Below are positions 21,371-26,776 of a stretch of 26,776 nt of DNA, piece after piece. Location: NCBI GenBank assembly GCA_030770425.1, contig JASJFT010000357.1:1-26776 (forward strand), written 5' to 3'. The position numbers and the translations under genes were made by a program. The notes under the pieces were generated by a model, which was not told the DNA's origin, did no database searches, and saw nothing but the letters and a program-made list of their open reading frames with translations. Source of the stretch: Darksidea phi. Taxonomy: Eukaryota; Ascomycota; Dothideomycetes; Pleosporales; Lentitheciaceae. The first letter of the stretch is position 1; every line of letters begins with the position of its first letter.

Positions 21371-24300
21371 CTACTCTTTAATAGGAAGTTTATAGACTAA
21401 TTATAGCTATACTATTATCTTAAAATTAGATTATTAATATTATATTAAAGCTTTTTAATATAGCTAAGTAAATAAGAAGTTATACTTCTAATAATAGATT
21501 AGAAGAAGTTTATACTATTAATAAGGAAGAAGTATAAATAGATTTAAGTCTATTTATATTAATAAAGATTTAGGCTTTAAATTTATATTTAACTTAATAA
21601 ATTAGAAAGATACTTAAAGTATAAGTAACTTAGTACTATAATATTTAAGAAATTAGAAATAGTTATAATAATAAGTTAGACTATATTATAATAAATAAAT
21701 ATAAATATCTTAAAGATTAGCTTAAAGTAATAATTATAAAATTAAAGATCCTAATCTATTAGATTACTATAATAGATAATCTTTATAAAGTAATTCTTAA
21801 TAGTAATATAAAGTTAAATATAATATATCTCTCTACTATCTAAGTATTAAATATTTATATTTAAAATAAAGATTAGAATTATCTTCTACTTAGAGAGTAT
21901 ACTATAATAATTAATACTATTATTATACCTATCTATTTTAAGATTATAAGAAATATTTAAAGATTATTAATACTAAGTACTTTCTAATATATAGCTATAT
22001 ATTTAGAGATAAAATTTACTCTAATAGATTATTATTACTATTAAATTACTATATTAGATAGGTAGAAGATTATTTTATTCCTTAGACTAGATCTAATCCT
22101 AATAGTAAATTATAAAGTAGATAATAATTCTTTAAAAAAAACCTAGGAAGTATATCTTTTAGAATAGTATATTTCTTATTTTATTAATATTTAAAACTTT
22201 AATTACTAAAGACTTAGAGGAGATCTAATAAAGATATAAAAGATAATAATAATATTAATTTAAATAACTTAAATAATTATAACTATATTACTAATAAAGT
22301 AGAGGTTAAGAATATATTAACTTCTACTAAAGTCGATACTATTAACGTCCTACTAAAAGAAAAGATACTAAGGAAGAGAAGAAAGAGAAGAAAGAAAAGA
22401 ATATAAGAAAGGAGGAGAAGAAGAAGAAGAAGAATAACGAAGAGAAAGAGAAGGATAGAAGAGAAATAAAGGTACTAGCGCCTTAATAGGGAATAAATAA
22501 ATAAGAAGTAAATTAAATAGAAGTATAAGAAGTATTAATAGCTAATTAGTACTAATAATATTTTAAATAAAGTTATTTAATCTATCTAGACGATTATAAT
22601 AAAGAGTTAGATTAAGATTCTAGTCTAGATATTAAGATTAAGTAAATACTTTTAGAAATAAGTTAATATATTATAAGAAGAAATTAATATCTCTAATAAT
22701 ATTATAGTTAAGTTAATACCCTTTATAAGACTATTAATAAAAAGGTTTAATCTATTAATAAGCCTCGCGGGGATATAGAGATAGATTTTAAGAAAAAGAA
22801 TTAAAGAAAAAGAGCTATTTAATAATAACTTAAATATACGTTATTAAGATAAATAGAAGTAGATTTATTTAATAGTATCTTTAAGTCTAAATATATAGCG
22901 TTCTTAAAAGAATAGTAGTTAATATCTAGTTAAATAAAAGAGATATATATTAGAGAGAATCTTTAATCTACTAAGATAGAGCTTATATATAAGCTAATAT
23001 ACTATTAGAAGACTATTTTAACTTAGGATTTCTTAAAAATAATAACTATCTATCTTAATATAGTATCTTTATATTAAATTTAAATAATACCTTATAAAGT
23101 TTAATAAATAAAAGAATTTTAATATTCTAAAAGATCTAAGTTAATTACTATTTAAATAATTTATAAGAGAATCGTCTAAAATATTCTTAAAATATATAAT
23201 AACTAATATTATAACCTATAATTTCTAGTACTTAAGAAGAATAATAACTATTAATTAATTAATAATACTTAAATTTTAAACGAGTTTACTAAAAGGAATA
23301 CGAACCTCTTATCTTCTACTAATAAATTCTTAAAGTAGCTAGTTAAAAGAGCTATTTATTTACTCTTTAATTTATTCTTAAATTATAATTAAATATTACT
23401 TTATATAAGCTTAAAGAATAAAATAGCTTTTTAAATATCTATTAGACTAGTAAAATAGTATACTATTCTAATAAATATAACTAATTCGGTAATAGTATTT
23501 TAAAGAGTAATAATAAAGATTCTAAAGAAGTACTTCTTTAATATATTACTATTTATTAATAATATTATAGTTACTAGTCCATCTACTATTTATAGAAATA
23601 AAGAGATATTACCTAAAATTTATTAATATATATTTAAATATATCTAAAAGCTAGACGTAATAATAGTAAATATTAAAAAAGTTAAGATAATAGTATTAGG
23701 TATTAAATTCTATTAGGAAGTCTTTTAATTAAGTATTATAGATTATAAAGTAAATATTAAAGAATAATTTCCTAATAGAAGTAAAGTAGCGAAGATTTAA
23801 GACTAACTAGAATATAGAAATATTAAGAAAGTTTAATAGTTTATTAAAATCTATATTTATTATTAATAGTAGGTCTTTTACTTTTTTTTTAAGATAGAAC
23901 TCTTATTCTAATTACTTTATAAAGATATTAAATAGTTATAAAGTAAATCTTAAAAAGAAGTTATAAAAATATTAAAAGTTAATATTATATTAATATCTAT
24001 CTTTATTATACTCGATATTAAATTAGGATATTAGGTCTATCTATATATAAATACTAATTAATAAGATAATAAGGTAGTACTTAAATAGATTAGAAAGAAT
24101 AATCTTTAATATTTTATTAAATTTAAAAGTATCTTATAGTCTAAAGCTAAATCGAAGTAGTACTCTATTAAGTTAAAATATAAGATAGTACTTTAAATAT
24201 TAAAGAAGTTTAGTCTATATCTTTATAGAGCTTAATTTACTATTAAAACTAATACTAATATCTTAATTATATAACTTAATTAGTTATCTATTAATCTTTT

Positions 24301-26160
24301 AGAATTAGTAATAAATTAATAACTAGCTATAATTCTATTTTAGGACTTTAAGATTTAATATAAACCTAAGAAGAAGAATATAATTATTAATATATTATTA
24401 ATATATTCTTAGTTAAAAGAATAGATCTAACCTTAGAAAGAAGAGAAAGACTTAGAGCTATTTATAGACTATATTATTAATAAGTATAATAAATTAGTAA
24501 AAGTCTTCTTTATTATAAATTTAAGAATTCTAGATAATAGCTATTTAAATAAATTAAAAGAAATAATATACTTTCTTTATACTATATATAAGTCTAATAG
24601 ATTATTAAGAATATAAGAAAAGAAGTTAGATAAAAATTATATAGACTTTCTTTATAAAAAATAACTACCTTTTTAAGAAATTAACTTAGAACCTAGCTAT
24701 TTAATAGATAATTAATAATTTTAAAATTTAAAAGACTTTAATATAGGAAGTTTATTAAATATTATATTATTAAAATATCTAAGAAATATTCGTAGTAATT
24801 TAATACTAATTTTAGTAGAAGAACTAGTTTTAAATAGTAATAAAAAAGCTTCGAAGCTACCTTAAGTATTAATAAAAGTAGGGTAATAAAATAAAAGAGA
24901 TACTTAAAATTAGTACCTCTAGAGTTATATAAAACTAATAGACTATTAATATTATCTATATATCTATTAATAAAGAAGAGATCTAGTTTTTTATAACTAC
25001 GCGCGAATATTTATTATAATAGATTAAAGCTAAGGCTCTAAAGAATATTATATCTAAAAATATAATAAAGTTTATCTACTAGAATATTATTTATTAATAA
25101 GAAGTATTTTTTTAATTAAGTATTAATAAAGGATCTAAGAATAAATTAGTAGTTAAAGTATTAACTAAATATTATAGAATATATAGGATCTAAGTATCTT
25201 TATATAATTTAATAATATAAGATCTAATTAAAAAAGGTTACTAACTATTAATTATAGTACTAGCTAAGCTACTAGACTATTAGCTAGAGAATCTACTATT
25301 AGTATTATAGGTTAATAGAGTAATAATTTAATATTTAATCGAATATATCCTAGTTAAGCTAGTAATAAGAATTTAGCTTATCTTATTAATTAAACTTAGT
25401 CTAGAATCGTAGTAGACCCTTTTATAAAATAAGATAGTTTTAATTTTTAATTTATTTATACTTTAAGTAAAGTAACTTAAATAAAAGAGTAAAAAGCTAA
25501 TAGAGATAATTAGTCGTACTTAATAGTATAGGCTTAATATAATAGATTAATAGGATTAAGTAAAAGGTAGTTAGAATAATTTAGTAGTTAGAGATTTAAT
25601 CTTTATTTAAAATATAGTTAAAATTAATAATTAATTAGTAAAGTAGAAGTTTAATAATAAATAACTAGAACTCTATTATATAATAAAGGCTATAGCGAAG
25701 TACTTATACTATAGATTTATAAAATTTAATAGAACTTTATTTACTTATACTATATATAATAATTAGTTAAAGTAATTTTATTAGAAAAACCCTAATAATA
25801 AGATAATAGAGGTAAGAGGTAGACTTAAGCTAATTAAAAAGGATCTACCTATTAATAATTAATATCTAATACCGAGAGCTCTAAGGTATAAAGAAGTTAA
25901 AAAACTAAATAAAGAGTATCTAATAATATAAGTATAGGTTAATTATATAAAGTTTCTTATAATAGAAGTATTCTTAATATAAAGATAAGCTTTATTATTA
26001 AAAGTTATTATTCGATAAGCTATTACTAGACTAGAGATTAAAGAGGTAGAATATTAGATAACTAGTAATAAATTAGAGAGTAGTAATAAGGAGTAATTAA
26101 TTAGGAAATAATTAATTTAATTAAGAAGAAATTATAGGTTCTAAGCTATAATTAGAACTA
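21370..26160 (+). pseudogene. Element C-right pol remnant (protease region, RT, RNase H, integrase)
   Basis: The first 0.9 kb (frame 1 mod 3) is in the place of the protease, but I see no clear DSG motif. A Lys/Glu-rich tract at 22,345-22,475 leads, in frame 2 mod 3, into RT. The RT active site FINNIIVTS is at 23,552-23,578 (family FIDDI), followed by YKVNIKExFPNRSKVAKI, as in the fungal gypsy group with DYEGRHPxxSKV. RNase H follows near 24,000-24,430 with LxSKAKSKxYSIKLKYKIVL and ILKKFSLYLYRA. Integrase reads in frame 0 mod 3 from about 24,930: TINIIYI, REYL, AKALKNITSKNIIKFIY and SINKGSKNKLVVKVLTKYY. Its first two catalytic Asp have become Asn. A C-terminal tail runs to about 26,160. The frame change near 24,700-24,930 may be a real indel. 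Confidence 0.8.
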
Positions 26161-26523
26161 TTTATTTATTTTAATTTTCTAATTTTTATTTCCTATTTAT
26201 TATTATTATAGACCTAGTAGAGAAGGATTATTAGTAATAAGAAAGAAATAAATTAGAAAGTAAGATTAAAAGTTATAAGCTAGTTTATAGAAGCCTAAAG
26301 ATTATATAAAAATACTAGAAGCTATATATAAGAGTTATAAAGAGAAGAACTAAAAGTTAATTATTAGTTAAGATAATAAAATCTATATAATCTAAGTAAT
26401 AATATTATTATCTTTATTATTACTATAATTACTATAATAGATATTCTAAAAGCTCTTATTCTTAACTTTATTCTTATTCTTATCCTTAGATTTCTAATAA
26501 GGAATTATTAATATATTAGAATC
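26161..26523. other. 3' noncoding part of element C-right
   Basis: AT-rich sequence after the pol tail with no coding motif, shared with the left arm (12,921-13,290). It should hold the 3' end or 3' LTR of element C, but no direct repeat to a 5' LTR was found in the window, so the LTR limits are not set. Confidence 0.45.
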
Positions 26524-26702
26524 CTCCTTATTATTAATAGTACGAGCTATAATAAATAGATTAGATTAAATATAAGAATAATTAGGATTTAGTAAAAATA
26601 ATTAACTAAACTTAATAGGAGAACTATTATAATATTACTTCTAGTACTTATATTACTTACGAAGCTTATACTATTAATACTAGTATTTAAGTAACTTATA
26701 GG
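26524..26702. other. RIP-mutated sequence outside the shared arm, up to the composition boundary
   Basis: This is still free of CA and TG, so it was RIP-exposed, but has no partner on the left because element B begins there. It most likely is the outer end of element C-right that C-left carries on the far side of B, outside the window. It ends in AACTTATA directly before normal DNA. No coding motif is seen. Confidence 0.5.
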
Positions 26703-26776
26703 TGTCTCGACCGAGACCCACAGGCAAACATCACACAGTTTGATCACATGACAATTGGAGAACTTTTCTGATTCTG
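26703..26776. other. Start of normal-composition, non-RIP DNA
   Basis: In these 74 bases CA and TG occur many times, against six in the preceding 26.7 kb, and GC content is clearly higher. The change happens within a few bases of 26,703. A hairpin-like inverted repeat GTCTCG-AC-CGAGAC lies at 26,704-26,717. One ATG (ATGACAATTGGAG, about 26,748) opens seven codons before TGA. The stretch is too short to identify as a gene, a promoter or a younger element starting TGTCTCGACC. Confidence 0.8.

Larger units (their letters stand above)
21368..26523. repeat. Right arm of the 5.15 kb inverted repeat
   Basis: Partner of 12,921-18,075. At its inner end CTACTCTTTA (21,371-21,380) pairs with TAAAGAGTAA (18,063-18,072), after which homology stops. 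At its outer end TATTAGAATC (26,514-26,523) pairs with GATTCTAATA. Arm lengths agree within a few bases. The outer stop is explained by the insertion of element B on the left side, so the real element may extend past 26,523. Confidence 0.92.

Noticed and set aside
12921..26523. Terminal inverted repeats of a giant DNA transposon or a Polinton-like element
   Set aside because: The arms themselves encode RT, RNase H and integrase of a gypsy-like element, in opposite directions. This is two facing retroelement copies and not TIRs around cargo.
12921..26523. Assembly foldback artefact
   Set aside because: The arms differ at many positions by transitions and by small indels, as expected for two independently mutated copies. 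An artefact would give near-identical arms. Long reads would settle it.
1..26702. Mitochondrial or other organelle genome because of the low GC content
   Set aside because: The composition is driven by specific loss of CA and TG while CG and CC persist. The content is nuclear gypsy retrotransposons, and no organelle gene or tRNA is seen.
1..26702. Stop-free stretches as real small genes
   Set aside because: They lack ATG, are shadows of high-TA sequence, and coincide with broken retrotransposon frames on one strand or the other.
26748..26772. Start of a protein-coding gene at the ATG in the normal-composition tail
   Set aside because: The frame closes after seven codons with TGA, and the window ends too soon to judge any other frame.

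Overview
The window looks like nuclear DNA of a filamentous ascomycete fungus (Pezizomycotina): a block of nested, dead Ty3/gypsy LTR retrotransposons destroyed by repeat-induced point mutation (RIP). From base 1 to about 26,702 the dinucleotides CA and TG are almost absent (I found six by eye) while CG, CC, CT and TC remain and TA is in great excess. This is the CpA-to-TpA signature of RIP, here close to saturation. As a result ATG, Met, Cys, His, Gln and Trp codons have almost vanished, TGA stops are nearly absent, and every old reading frame is broken by TAA and TAG. No intact gene can be supported. All coding features below are pseudogenes, recognised by conserved motifs read through these stops.

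Layout. (A) 1207-8250, plus strand: a structurally complete 7,044 bp gypsy element with two 464 bp LTRs, a 5 bp target duplication (ATCGT), one continuous gag-pol frame (gag, CCHC knuckle, protease, RT, RNase H, integrase, chromodomain) and an antisense coiled-coil frame near its 3' end. (B) minus strand: a second gypsy element that A split in two. Its 5' LTR, gag, protease and RT lie at 12,920 down to 8256, and its RNase H continues at 1206 downwards. (C-left) 12,921-18,075, minus strand, and (C-right) about 19,060-26,523 or beyond, plus strand: two copies of a third gypsy-like element facing each other. They form 5.15 kb inverted-repeat arms around a 3.3 kb centre that holds the gag of the right copy. 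B's 5' LTR starts at 12,920, exactly where the left arm stops matching the right arm, so the inferred order of insertion is A into B into C-left.

The last 74 bases (about 26,703 onward) abruptly have normal composition with many CA and TG, marking the edge of the RIP block. The first 430 bases and the stretch 18,076-19,060 hold nothing I can identify. I found no RNA gene, CRISPR array, operon or new defence or biosynthetic system. The interest lies in the extreme mutation pattern, the nesting, the large inverted repeat and the sharp right boundary.
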